Below, one piece after another: positions 12,591 to 24,306 of a stretch of DNA of 64,000 nt. Each line of letters opens with the position of its first letter. Position 1 is the stretch's first letter. The stretch comes from Calliopsis andreniformis (Eukaryota > Arthropoda > Insecta > Hymenoptera > Andrenidae). The notes below the pieces were generated by a model. That model had not been told where the DNA came from. It ran no database searches and saw only the letters and a program-made list of their open reading frames with translations. The stretch is taken from contig NW_027480429.1 in NCBI RefSeq assembly GCF_051401765.1, positions 13,892,157-13,956,156 of the forward strand, given 5' to 3'. Made by a program: the position numbers and the translations under genes.

Positions 12591-14250
12591 AAAAGATTGA
12601 ATAGTCAGGGCCTTATAAGTCAACGCCCGAAGCATAAAATGCAATAAAAATACAACAGTTTTTCCATCGTATAACAGGATTAATTGCAACCAGTTTGAAA
12701 GTGATGGTCATTTCTACGTTCCGGGCAACCTAGGCTACACTCTAGGGCGTTGCTCCACTAGATCGAATTGCTAGGGCCTTAGAAGTCAACGCCAGAGGCA
12801 TAAAATACAATATAAATACAACAGCTTTTCCATCGTAAAGAACGAATAATTGCAACCAGTGTGAAAGTTATGGTTATTTCTACATTCCGAGCAACCTAGG
12901 CTTCACTCTAGGGCGTTGCTCCACCAGATCGAATAGTTAGGTCCTTAGAAGTCAACGCCAGAAGCATAAAATACGATATAAATACAACAGCTTTTCCATG
13001 GTATGAAGGGAATAATTGCAAACAGTGTGAAAGTAATGGTCATTTCTACGTTCCGGGCAACCTAGGCTTCACTCTACGGCGTTGTTCCACCAGATCGAAT
13101 AGTTAGGGCCTAAGAAGTCAACACCAGAAGAATAAAATACAAAACAAATGCAACAGCCTTTACACCGTATAAAACGAATAATTGCAACCTGTGTGAAGGT
13201 TATGGTCATATCTACGTTCCGGGCAACCTAGGCTTCACTGTAGGGTGTTGCTCCACCAGATCGAAGTGTTAGGGCCTAAGAAGTCAACGCCCGAAGCATA
13301 AAATACGATATAAATACAACAGCTTTCCCGTCGTATTAAATGAATAATTGCAAACTGTGTGAAAGTAGTGGTCATTTCTGCGTTCCGAGCAACCTAGGCT
13401 TCACTCTAGGGCGGTGCTCCACCATATCGAATAGCTACGGCCTTAGAAGCCTACGCCTGAAGCATAAAATACAATATAAATACAACAGTTTTTCCATCGT
13501 ATAAAACGAATAATTGCAACCAGTGTGAAAGCTATGGTCATTTCTACATTCCGAGCAACCTAGGCTTCACTCTAGGGCGTTGCTCCAACAGATTGAATAG
13601 TCAGGGCCTTATAAGTCAACGCCCGAAGCATAAAATGCAATAAAAATACAACAGTTTTTTCATCGTATAACAGGATTAATTGCAACCAGTTTGAAAGTGA
13701 TGGTCATTTCTACGTTCCGGGCAACCTAGGCTACACTCTAGGGCGTTGCTCCACTAGATCGAATTGCTGGGGCCTTAGAAGTCAACGCCAGAGGCATAAA
13801 ATACAATATAAATACAACAGCTTTTCCATCGTAAAGAACGAATAATTGCAACCAGTGTGAAAGTTATGGTTATTTCTACATTCCGAGCAACCTAGGCTTC
13901 ACTCTAGGCCGTTGCTCCACCAGATCGAATAGTTAGCTCCTTAGAAGTCAACGCCAGAAGCATAAAATACGATATAAATACAACAGCTTTTCCATGGTAT
14001 GAAGGGAATAATTGCAATCAGTGTGAAAGTAATGGTCATTCCTACGTTCCGGGCAACCTAGGCTTCACTCTACGGCGTTGTTCCACCAGATCGAATAGTT
14101 AGGGCCTAAGAAGTCAACACCAGAAGAATAAAATACAAAATAAATGCAACAGCCTTTACACCGTATAAAACGAATAATTGCAACCTGTGTGAAGGTTATG
14201 GTCATATCTACGTTCCGGGCAACCTAGGCTTCACTGTAGGGTGTTGCTCC
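12466..14250 (+). repeat. Six-monomer HOR (996 bp), nearly two copies
   Basis: The marker ATAGTCAGGGCCTTATAAG lies at 12601 and 13597, an offset of 996 bp or 6 x 166. Flanking monomers correspond in order, including AGAGGCATAAAATAC, GTAAAGAACG and CCATGGTATGAAGGG. The same marker at 11273 is 8 monomers before the first copy. The second copy fades at about 14250, where it joins monomers resembling 1170-1450. Confidence 0.82.
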
Positions 14251-17039
14251 ATCAGATCGAATAGTTAGGGCCTAAGAAGTGAACGCCAGAAGAATAAAAT
14301 ACAAAATAGATACAACAGCCTTTACACCGTATAAAACGAATAATTGCAACCCGTGTGAAGGTTATGGTCATATCTACGTTCCGGGCAACCTAGGCTTCAC
14401 TGTAGGGCGTTGCTCCACCAGATCGAAGTGTTAGGGCCTAAGAAGTCAGCGCCCGAAGCATAAAATACGATATAAATACAACAGCTTTTCCTTCGTATTA
14501 AATGAATAATTGCAAACTGTGTGAAAGTAGTGGTCATTTCTGCGTTCCGAGCAACCTAGGCTTCACTCTATGGCGGGGCTCCTCCATATCGAATAGCTAC
14601 GGCCTCAGAAGTCAACGCCAGAAGCATAAAATACGATATAAATACAACAGCTTTTCCATCGTATAAAAGGAATAATTGCAAACAGTGTGAAAGTTATGGT
14701 CATTTCTACGTTCCGGGCAACCTAGGCTTCACCATAGGCCGTTCCTACTCCAGATCGAATAGTTAGGGCCTAAGAAGTCAACGCCCGAAGCATAAAATAC
14801 GATGTAAATACAACAGCTTTTCCATCGTATAAAATGAATAATTGCAAACAGTGTGTAAGTAGTGGTCATTTCTACGTTCCGAGCAACCTAGGCTTCACTC
14901 TAGGGCGTAGCTCCACTAGATCGAATAGCTAGGGCCTTAGAAGTCAACGCCAGAAGCATAAAATACGTTATAAATACAACAGCTTTTCCATCGTATAAAA
15001 GGAATAATTGCAAACAGTGTGAAAGTAATGGTCATTTCTTCGTTCCGGGCAACCTAGGCTTCACTCTAGGGCGTTGCTCCACCAGCTCGAATTGTTAGGG
15101 CCTAAGAAGTCAAAGCCAGAAGCATAAAATACGATATAAATACAACAGCTTTTCCATCGTATAAAACGAATAATTGCAACCAGTGTGAAAGTTATGGTCA
15201 TTTCTACGTTCCGGGCAACCTAGGCTTCACTCTAGGGCGTTTCTCCACCAGATCGAATAGTTAGAGCCTTAGAAGTCGACGCCAGAAGCAAAAAATACAG
15301 TAAAGACGCAACTGTTTTTCCATCGTATGACAGGAATAATTGCAACAAGCGTGAAGGTAATGGTCATTTCTACGTTCCGGCAACCTAGGCTTCGCCCTAC
15401 GGCGTTGTTCCACCAGATCGAATAGTTAGGGCCTAAGAAGTGAACGCCAGAAGCATAAAATACAATATAAATACAACAGTTTTTTCATCGTATAAAACGA
15501 ATAATTGCTACCAGTGTGAAAGTTATGGTCATTTCTACGTTCCGCGCAACCCGGGCTTTACCCTAGGGCGTTGTTCCACGAGATGGAATAGCTAGGGACT
15601 TAGAATTCAACGCCATGAGAATAAAATACGATATAAACATAACAGTTTTTCCATCGTATAACAGGAATAATTGCAACCAGTGTGAAAGGAATGGTCATTT
15701 CTACGTTCCGGGCAACCTAGGCGTCACTCTAGGCCGTTGCTCCACCGCATTTAATAGCTACGGCCTTAGAAGTCAACGCCAGAGGCATAAAAAACAATAT
15801 AAATACAACAGATTTTCCATCGTACAAAATGAATAATACCAAACAGTGTGAAAGTAATTGTCATTTCTACGTTCCGGGCAACCTAGGCATCACTCTAGGT
15901 CGTTGCTCCACCAGATCAAATGGCTAGCGACTTAGAATTAAACGCCAGAAGCATAGAATACAATAAAAATACAACAGTTTTTCCATCGCATAACAGGAAT
16001 AATTGCAAGCAGTGTGAATGTAATGGTCATTTCTACGTTCCGGGCAACCTAGGTTTCACTCTAGGGCGTTGCTCCACCAGCTCGAATATTTAGGGCCTAA
16101 GAAGTCAACGCCAGAAGCATAAAATGCAATAAAAGTACAACAGTTTTTCCATCGTATAACAGGAATAATTCCAACCAGTTTGAAAGTGATGGTCATTTCT
16201 ACGTTCCGGGCAACCTAGGTTTCACTCTAGGGCGTCGCTCCAATAGATCGAATAGCTAGGGACTTAGAATTCAACGCCAGAAGGATAAAATACAATACAT
16301 GTACAATAGTTTTTTCATCGTATAAAATGAATAATTGCAAACATTGTGAAAGTTATGGTCATTTCTACTTTCCGGGAAACCTAGGCATTACCCTAGGGCG
16401 TTGCTCCACCACATTGAATAGTTAGGGCCTTAGATGTCAACGCCCGAAGCATAGAATGCAATAAAAATACAACAGTTTTTCTATCGCATAACAGGAATAA
16501 TTCCAACCAGTTTGAAAGTGATGGTCATTTCTACGTTCCGGGCAACCTAGGCTTCACTCTAGGGCGTTGTTACACCAGATCGAATAGTTAGGGCCTGAGA
16601 AGTCAACGCCAGATGAATAAAACACAATATATGTACAACAGTTTTTCCATCGTATAAAATGAATAATTGCTAACATTGTGAAGGTACTGGTCATTTCTAC
16701 GTTCCGGCAACATAGGCTTCACTCTAGGGCGTTGCTCCACCAGATCTACTAGTTGTGGCCTTAGAAGTCAACGCCAGAAGCATAAAATACAATAAAGATG
16801 CAACGGTTTTTCCATCGTATAACAGGAATAATTTCAACCAGTGTGAATGTAATGGTCATTTCTACGTTCCGGGCAACCTAGGTTTCACTCTAGGGCGTTC
16901 CTCCACCAGGTCGAGTAGCTAGGGCCTTAGAAGTCAACGCCAGAAGCATAAAATACGAAATAAATACAACAGCTTTTACATCGTATAAAACGAATAATTG
17001 CAACCAGTGTGAGAGTTCTGGTCATTTCGACGATCCGGG
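14251..17039 (+). repeat. Heterogeneous monomers
   Basis: About 17 monomers in phase, with many private substitutions and no block copy that I could follow for more than one or two monomers. EcoRI-type monomers (AGAATTCAACGCC) become frequent from about 15600. Two monomers lack one G in the anchor (GTTCCGGCAAC near 15378 and 16703). No gene or transposon is visible. Confidence 0.7.
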
Positions 17040-18170
17040 CAACCTAGGCTTCACTCCAGGGTGTTCCTCCACCAGATCGAATAGTTAGGGCCTTAGGAGT
17101 CAACGCCAGGAGCATAAGATACAATAAAAATACAACAGTCTTTTCATCGTATTACAGAAATAATTGCAATAAGCGTGAAAGTAATGATCATTTCGGCGGT
17201 TCGGGCATCCTAGACTTAACTCTGATGCATTGCTCCTCCAGATCGAATAGTTGGGGCCTAAGAAGTCAATGCCAGAAGCATAAAATACAATATAAATACA
17301 ACAGCTTTGGCATCGAATAAATTAATAATTGCAAACAGTGTGAAAGATATGGTCATTTCTACGTTCCGGGCAACCTAGGCTTCATTCTAGGGCGTTGGTC
17401 CACCAGATCAAACAGTTAGGGCCTTAGAAGTCAACGCCCGAAACATAAAATACAAAATAAATCGAACAGGTTTTCCATTGTATAAAACGAATAATTGCTA
17501 CCAGTGTGAAAGTTCTGGTCATTTCGACGTTCCGGGCAACCTAGGCTTCACTCCAGGGTGCTGCTCCACCAGATCGAATAGTTAGGGCCATAGAAGTCAA
17601 CGCCAGGAGCATAAGATACAATAAAAATACAACAGTCTTTTCATCGTATTACAGGAATAATTGCAATAAGCGTGAAAGTAATGATCATTTCGGCGTTTCG
17701 GGCATCCTAGAATTAACTCTGATGCATTGCTCCTCCAGATCGAATACTTGGGGCCTAAGAAGTCAATGCCAGAAGCATAAAATACAATATAAATACAACA
17801 GCTTTGACATCGAATAAATTAATAACTGCAACCAGTCTGAATATAATGGTCATTACTACGTTCCGGGCAACCTAGATTTCACTCTAGGGCGTTGCTCCAC
17901 CAGCTCGAATTGTTATGGCCTAAGAAGTCAACGCCAGAAGCATAACACACGATATAAATACAACAGCTTTGGCATCGAATAAATTAATAATTGCAAACAG
18001 TGTGAAATGTATGGTCATTTCTACGTTCCGGGCAACCTAGCCTTCATTATAGGGCGTTGGTCCACCAGGTCAAACAGTTAGGGCCTTAGAAGTCAACGCC
18101 CGAAACATAAAATACAAAATAAATCGAATAGGTTTTCCATTGTATAAAACGAATAATTGCTACCAGTGTG
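17040..18170 (+). repeat. Short 3- and 4-monomer periodicities
   Basis: CAACGCCAGGAGCATAAG at 17101 recurs at 17598 (offset 497 bp, three monomers less one base). CGAAACATAAAATAC at 17439 recurs at 18101 (offset 662 bp, four monomers less two bases). Each copy carries small indels, so this looks like an older local amplification that has begun to decay. Confidence 0.7.
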
Positions 18171-19498
18171 AAAGTCATGGTCATTTCTACGTTCCGGCAA
18201 CCTAGGCTTCACCCTAAGGCGTTGCTCCAACAGATCGAATAGCTGGGCCTTAGAAGTCAATGCCAGAAGCATAAAATACAATATAAGTATAACAGCTTTT
18301 CCATCGTATAAAACGAGTAATTGCAACCAGTGTGGAGGTTACGGTCATTTCTACGTTCCGGGCAACCTAGGCTTCACTCTATGGCGTTGCTCGACCAGAT
18401 CGAATAGCTGGGGCCTTAGAAGTCAACGCACGAAGCATAAAATACAAAATAAATAGAACAGTTTTTCCATCGTATAAAACGAATAATTCCTACCAGTGTG
18501 AAAGTTATGGTCATTGCTACGTTCCGCGCAACCTACCCTTCACCCTAGGGCGTTGCTCCACCAGATCGAATAGTGACGGCTTTAGAAGTCAGCGCCAGAA
18601 GCATAAAATACAATAAAGATGCAACAGTTTTTCCATTGTTTAACAGGAATAACTGCAACCAGTGTGAATGTACTGGTCATTTCTACTTTCCGGATAACCT
18701 AGGTTTCACTCTAGGGCGTTGCTCTACCAGATCGAATAGCTAGGGACTTAGAATTCAACGCCAGAAAGATAAAATACAATATAAGTACAACAGTTATTCC
18801 ATCGTATAAAGCGAATAATTGCAATCAGTGTGAAAGTTATGGTCATTTCTACATTCCGAGCAGCCTAGGCTTCACTCTAGGGCGTTGCTCCACCAGATCG
18901 AATAGTTAAGTTCTTAGAAGTCAACGCCAGAAGCATAAAATACGATATAAATACAACAGCTTTTCCATCGTATAAAAGGAATAATTGCAAACAGTGTGAA
19001 AGTAATGGTCATTTCTACGTTCCGGTCAACCTAGGCTTCACTCTACGGCGTTGTTCCACCAGATCGAATAGTTAGGGCCTAAGAAGTCAACACCAGAAGA
19101 ATAAAATACAATAAAAATACAACAGTTCTTCCATCGTATGGCAGGAATAATTTGCAACCAGTGTGATAATAGTGGTCATTTCTACGTTCCGGGCAACCTA
19201 GGCTTCACCCTACGGCGTTGTTCCACCAGATCGAACAGTTAAGGCCTAAGAAGTCAACGCCAGAAGTATAAAATACAATGTAAATATAACAGTTTTTCCA
19301 TCGTATAAATCGAATGATAGCAACCAGTGTGAAAGTTATGGTCATTTCTACGTACCGGGCAACCTAGGCTTCACTCTAGGGCGTTGCTCCACCAGATCGA
19401 ATAGTTAGGGCCTTAGAAGTCAACGCCCGAAGCATAAAATACAAAATAAATAAAACAGTTTTTCCATCGTATAAAACGAATAATTGCTACCAGTGTGA
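18171..19498 (+). repeat. Heterogeneous monomers left of the 29-monomer block
   Basis: Eight in-phase monomers, with the anchor at 18366, 18532, 18698, 18864, 19030, 19197 and 19363. The one 167-bp step comes from an extra T in AATTTGCAACC near 19150. No higher-order copy is evident, and this stretch is not repeated before the second 29-monomer block. Confidence 0.75.
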
Positions 19499-21952
19499 AA
19501 GTTATGGTCATTTCTACGTTCCGGGCAACCTAGGTTTCACTCTAGGGCGTTGCTCCACCAGATCGAATGGTGATGGCCTTAGAAGTAAACGCCCGAAGCA
19601 TAAAACACGATACAAAATACAACAGCTTTTCCATCGTATAAAACGAATAATTGGGACCTGTGTGAAAGTCGAAGTCATTTCTACATTCGGAGGAACCTAG
19701 GTTTCTCTCTAGGGCGTTGCTCCACCAGATCGACTAGCTAGGGACGTGGAATTCAACGCCAGAAGAATAAAACACAATATAAGTACAACCGTTTTTCCAT
19801 TGTATAAAATGAATAATTGCAAACATTGTGAAATTAATGGTCATTTCTAGGTTCCGGGCAACCTAGGCGTCACTGTAGGGCGTTGCTCCACCACAGCTAA
19901 TAGCTACGGCCTTAGAAGTCAACGCCAGAAGCATAAAATACAATATCAATACAACAGCTTTTCCATCGTATAAAATGAATAATTGCAAACAGTGTGAAAG
20001 TACTGGTCATTTCTACGTTCCGGGTAACCTACGCTTCACTCTAGGGCGTTGTTCCGCCAGATGGAACAGTTAGGGCCTAAGAAAGCAAAGCCAGAAGCTT
20101 AAAATACAATATAAATATAACAGTTTTTCCATCGTATAGAACGAATAATAGCAACCAGAGTGAAAGTTATGGTCAATTCTACGTTCCGGGCAACATAGGC
20201 TTCACTCTAGGGCGTTGTTCCACCAGATCGAACAGCTAAGGCCTAAGAAGGCAACGCCAGAAGCATAAAATAGAATATAAATATAACAGTTTCTCCATCG
20301 TATAAAACGCATAATAGCGACCAGTGTGAAAGTTATGGTCATTTCTACGTTCCCGGCAACCTAGGCTTCACCACAGAGCGTTGTTCTACCAGATCGAATA
20401 GTTAGGGCCTAAGAAGTGAACGCCAGCAGCATAAAATACAACATAAATACAACAGCTTTTCCATCGTATAAAACGAATAATTTCAACCAGTGTGAATGTT
20501 ATGGTCATTTCTACATTCCGAGCAACCTAGGCTTCACTCTAGGGTGTTGATCCAACAGATTGAATAGTTAGGGCCTTAGAAGTCAACGCCGGAAGCATAA
20601 AATGCAATAAAAATACAACAGTTTTTCCATCGTATAAAAGGATTAATTGCAACCAGTTCGAAAGTGTGGTCATTTCTACGTTCCGGGCAACCTAGGCTTC
20701 ACTCGAGGGCGCTGCTCCACCAGATCGAATAGTTAGGGCCTTAGAAGTCATCGCCAGAAGCTTAAAATAGAATAAAGATGCAACAGCTTTTCCATCGTAT
20801 AAAACGAATAATTTCAACCACTGTGAATGTTATGGTCATTTCTACATTCCGAGCAACCTAGGCTTCACTCTAGGGCGTTGACCCAACAGATTCAATAGCT
20901 AGGGCCTTAGAAGTCAACGCCCGAAGCATAAAATACAATATAAATGCAACCGTTTTTCCATCGTATAAAACGAATAATTGCAACCAGTATGAAAGTTAAG
21001 GTCATTTCTACTTTCCGGCAACCTAGGCTTCACCCTAGGGCGTTGCTCCAACAGATCGAATAGTTAGGGCCTCAGAAGCCAACGGCCAAAGCATAAAATA
21101 CAAAATAAATAGAACTGTTTTTCCATCGTATAAAACGAATAATTGCCACCAGTATGAAGGATATGGCCATTTCTACGTTCGGGGCAACCTAGGCTTCACT
21201 CTATGGCGTTCTTCCACCACATCGAATAGCTACGGCCTCAGAACTCAACGCCTGAAGCATAAAATACAATAAAAATACAACAGTCTTTCCATCCTATAAC
21301 AGGAATAATTGCAACCCGTGTGAAAGTGATGGTCATTTGTTCGTTCCAGGTAACCTAGGCTTCACTCTAGGGCGTCGTTCCACCAGATCGAATTGTTAGG
21401 GCCTAAGAAGTCAACGCCAGAAGCATAAAATACAATATAAGTATAACAGTTTTTCCATCGTATAAAACGAATAATAGCAACCAGTGTGAAAGTAATGGAC
21501 ATTTCTACTTTCCGGGCAACCTAGGCTTGACCCCAGGGCGTTGCTCCAACAGTTTGAATAGTTAGGGCCTTAGAAGTCAACGGCCGAAGCATAAAATACA
21601 AAACAAATATAACAGTTTTTCCATCGTATAAAACGAATAATTGCTACCGATGTGAAAGTTATGGTCATTTCTATGTTCCGGGCAACCTAGGCTCCACTCT
21701 AGGGCCTTGCTCCACCAGATCGAATAGTTAGGGCCTTAGATGTCAACGCCAGATGCATAAAATGCAATAAAGGTGCAACTGTTTTCCCGTCGTATAAAAC
21801 GAGTAATTGCAAACAGTGTGAATGTAATGGTCATTTCTACGTTCCGGGTAACCTAGGCGCTACTCTAGGGCGTTACTCCACCAGATCGAATAGTTAGGGC
21901 CTGAGAAGTCAACGCCAGAAGCATGAAATACAAAATAAATAGAACAGTTTTT

Positions 21953-23609
21953 CCATGTATAAAACGAATAATTGCTACCAGTGTGAAAGTTATGGTCATT
22001 TCTACGTTCCGGGCTACCTAGGCTTCACTCCAGGGCGTTGTTTCACCAGATGGAATAGTTAGGGCCTAAGAAGTCAACGCCAGAAGCATAAAATACGATA
22101 TAAATACTACAGCTTTTCCATCGTATAAAACGAATAATAGCTACCAGTGTGAAAGTTATGGTCATTTCTACGTTCCGGGCAACCTAGGCTTCACCCTAGG
22201 GCGTTGTTCCACCAGATGGAATAGTGTGGGCCTAAGAAGTCAACGCCAGAAGCATAAAACACAATAAATATACAAGAGTTTTTCCACCGTGTAACAGGAA
22301 TAATTGCAACCAGTGTGAATGTGATGGTCATTTCTACGTTCCGGGCAAACTAGGCTTCACTCTAGGGCGTTGTACCACCAGATCGAAAAGTTAGGGCCTA
22401 AGAAGTCAACGCCAGAAGCATAAAATACAATATAAATATAACAGTTTTTCCATCGTATGAAACGAATAATAGCAACCAGTGTGAAAGTTATGGTCATGTC
22501 TACGTTCCGGGCTACCTAGGCTGCACTCTAGGGCGTTCCTCCACCAGTTCGAATAGTTAGGGCCTTAGAAGTCAACGCCAGAAGCATGAAATACAAGATA
22601 AATAGAACAGTTTTTCCATGTATAAAACGAATAATTGCTACCAGTGTGAAAGTTATGGTCATTTCTACTTCCCGGGCAACCTAGGCTTCACTCTAGGGCG
22701 TTGCTCCACCAGATCTAATAGTTAGGGCATTAGAAGTCAACGCCCGAAGCATAAAATGCAAAATAAATAGAACAGTTGTTCCATTGTATAAAACGAATAA
22801 CTGCAACCAGTGTGAAAGTACTGGTCATTTCTACGTTCCGGGTAACCTAGGTTTCACTCTAGGGCGTTGCTCCACCAGATAGAATAGATAGGGACTTATA
22901 ATTCAACGCCAGAAGGCTAAAATACTATATAAGTACAACAGTTTTTCCATCGTATAAAATGTATATTTGCAAAAATTGTGAAAGTAATGGTCATTTCTAC
23001 GTTCCGGGCAACCTATGCGACACTCAAGGTCGTTGCTCCCCCAGATCTAATAGCTACGGCCTTAAAAGTCAACGCCAGAAGCATAAAACACAATAAATAT
23101 ACAAGAGTTTTTCCACCGTGTAACAGGAATAATTGCAACCAGTGTGAAAGTGATTGTCATTTCTACGTTCCGGGCAACCTAGGCTTCACTCTAGGGCGTT
23201 GTACCACCAGATCGAAAAGTTATGGCCTAAGAAGTCAACGCCAGAAGCATACAATACAATATAAATATAACAGTTTTTCCATCGTATGAAACGAATAATA
23301 GCAACCAGTGTGAAAGTTATGATCATTTCTACGTTCCGGGCTACCTAGGCTGCACCCTAGGGCGTTCCTCCACCAGTTCGAATAGTTAGGGCCTTAGAAG
23401 TCAACGCCAGAAGCATGAAATACAAAATAAATAGAACAGTTTTTCCATGTATAAAACGAATAATTGCCACCAGTGTGAAAGTTATGGACATTTCTACGTT
23501 CCGGGCAACCTAGGCTTCACCGTAGTGCGTTGTTCCACCAGATGGAAAAGTTAGGGCCTTAGAAGGCGACGCCAGAAGCATAAAATACGATATAAATACA
23601 ACAGTTTTT
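21953..23609 (+). repeat. 10-monomer sub-HOR (1657 bp), unit 1
   Basis: Runs from one CCATGTAT (21953) to the matching one at 23610, an offset of 1657 bp (10 x 166 less 3). It contains the monomers with AAACACAATAAATATACAAGAG and GTACCACCAGATCGAAAAG. It recurs partly at 23610-24306 and fully at 26761-28417 and 28418-30074. The word ATAGTGTGGGCC near 22225 here is ATAGTTTGGGCC in the following unit. Confidence 0.88.
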
Positions 23610-24306
23610 CCATGTATAAAACGAATAATTGCTACCAGTGTGAAAGTTATGGTCATTTCTACGTTCCGGGCTACCTAGGCTTCACTCCAGGGCGTTGTTT
23701 CACCAGATGGAATAGTTAGGGCCTAAGAAGTCAACGCCAGAAGCATAAAATACGATATAAATACTACAGCTTTTCCATCGTATAAAACGAATAATAGCTA
23801 CCAGTGTGAAAGTTATGGTCATTTCTACGTTCCGGGCAACCTAGGCTTCACCCTAGGGCGTTGTTCCACCAGATGGAATAGTTTGGGCCTAAGAAGTCAA
23901 CGCCAGAAGCATAAAACACAATAAATATACAAGAGTTTTTCCACCGTGTAACAGGAATAATTGCAACCAGTGTGAATGTGATGGTCATTTCTACGTTCCG
24001 GGCAAACTAGGCTTCACTCTAGGGCGTTGTACCACCAGATCGAAAAGTTAGGGCCTAAGAAGTCAACGCCAGAAGCATAAAATACAATATAAATATAACA
24101 GTTTTTCCATCGTATGAAACGAATAATAGCAACCAGTGTGAAAGTTATGGTCATGTCTACGTTCCGGGCTACCTAGGCTGCACTCTAGGGCGTTCCTCCA
24201 CCAGTTCGAATAGTTAGGGCCTTAGAAGTCAACGCCAGAAGCATGAAATACAAGATAAATAGAACAGTTTTTCCATGTATAAAACGAATAATTGCTACCA
24301 GTGTGA
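23610..24306 (+). repeat. 10-monomer sub-HOR, partial unit 2
   Basis: About four monomers matching the start of the 1657-bp unit, including ATAGTTTGGGCC near 23879. It is truncated in phase where the second 29-monomer block begins, at about 24277-24338. Confidence 0.85.

Larger units (their letters stand above)
19499..24306 (+). repeat. 29-monomer HOR (4808 bp), copy A
   Basis: Starts near a monomer with the rare word GAATGGTGATGGCC (19565) and repeats at 24373, an offset of 4808 bp: 29 x 166 less 6 bases, accounted for by single-base deletions such as CCATGTAT. Shared rare words stay in the same order, for example GATACAAAATACAAC, GGGACCTGTGTG, GGCTTGACCCC (21524/26332) and AACTGTTTTCCCGTCG. 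The copies look nearly identical by eye. The exact join lies between about 24277 and 24338, where both parents share the sequence. Confidence 0.9.

Noticed and set aside
17515..17540. Possible CENP-B box (TTCG....A..CGGG) around TTTCGACGTTCCGGGC
   Set aside because: The spacing between TTCG and CGGG is six bases where seven are needed, and the central A is absent. Most monomers have TTCTACG at this place. No monomer that I checked fits the motif.
22978..23289. A 103-codon open frame, present again at 27786-28097 and 29443-29754
   Set aside because: The identical copies are explained by the 4808- and 1657-bp block duplications. The frame crosses about two monomers and, because 166 leaves remainder 1 on division by 3, reads each monomer in a different frame. 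No ribosome-binding, splice or domain evidence supports a gene.
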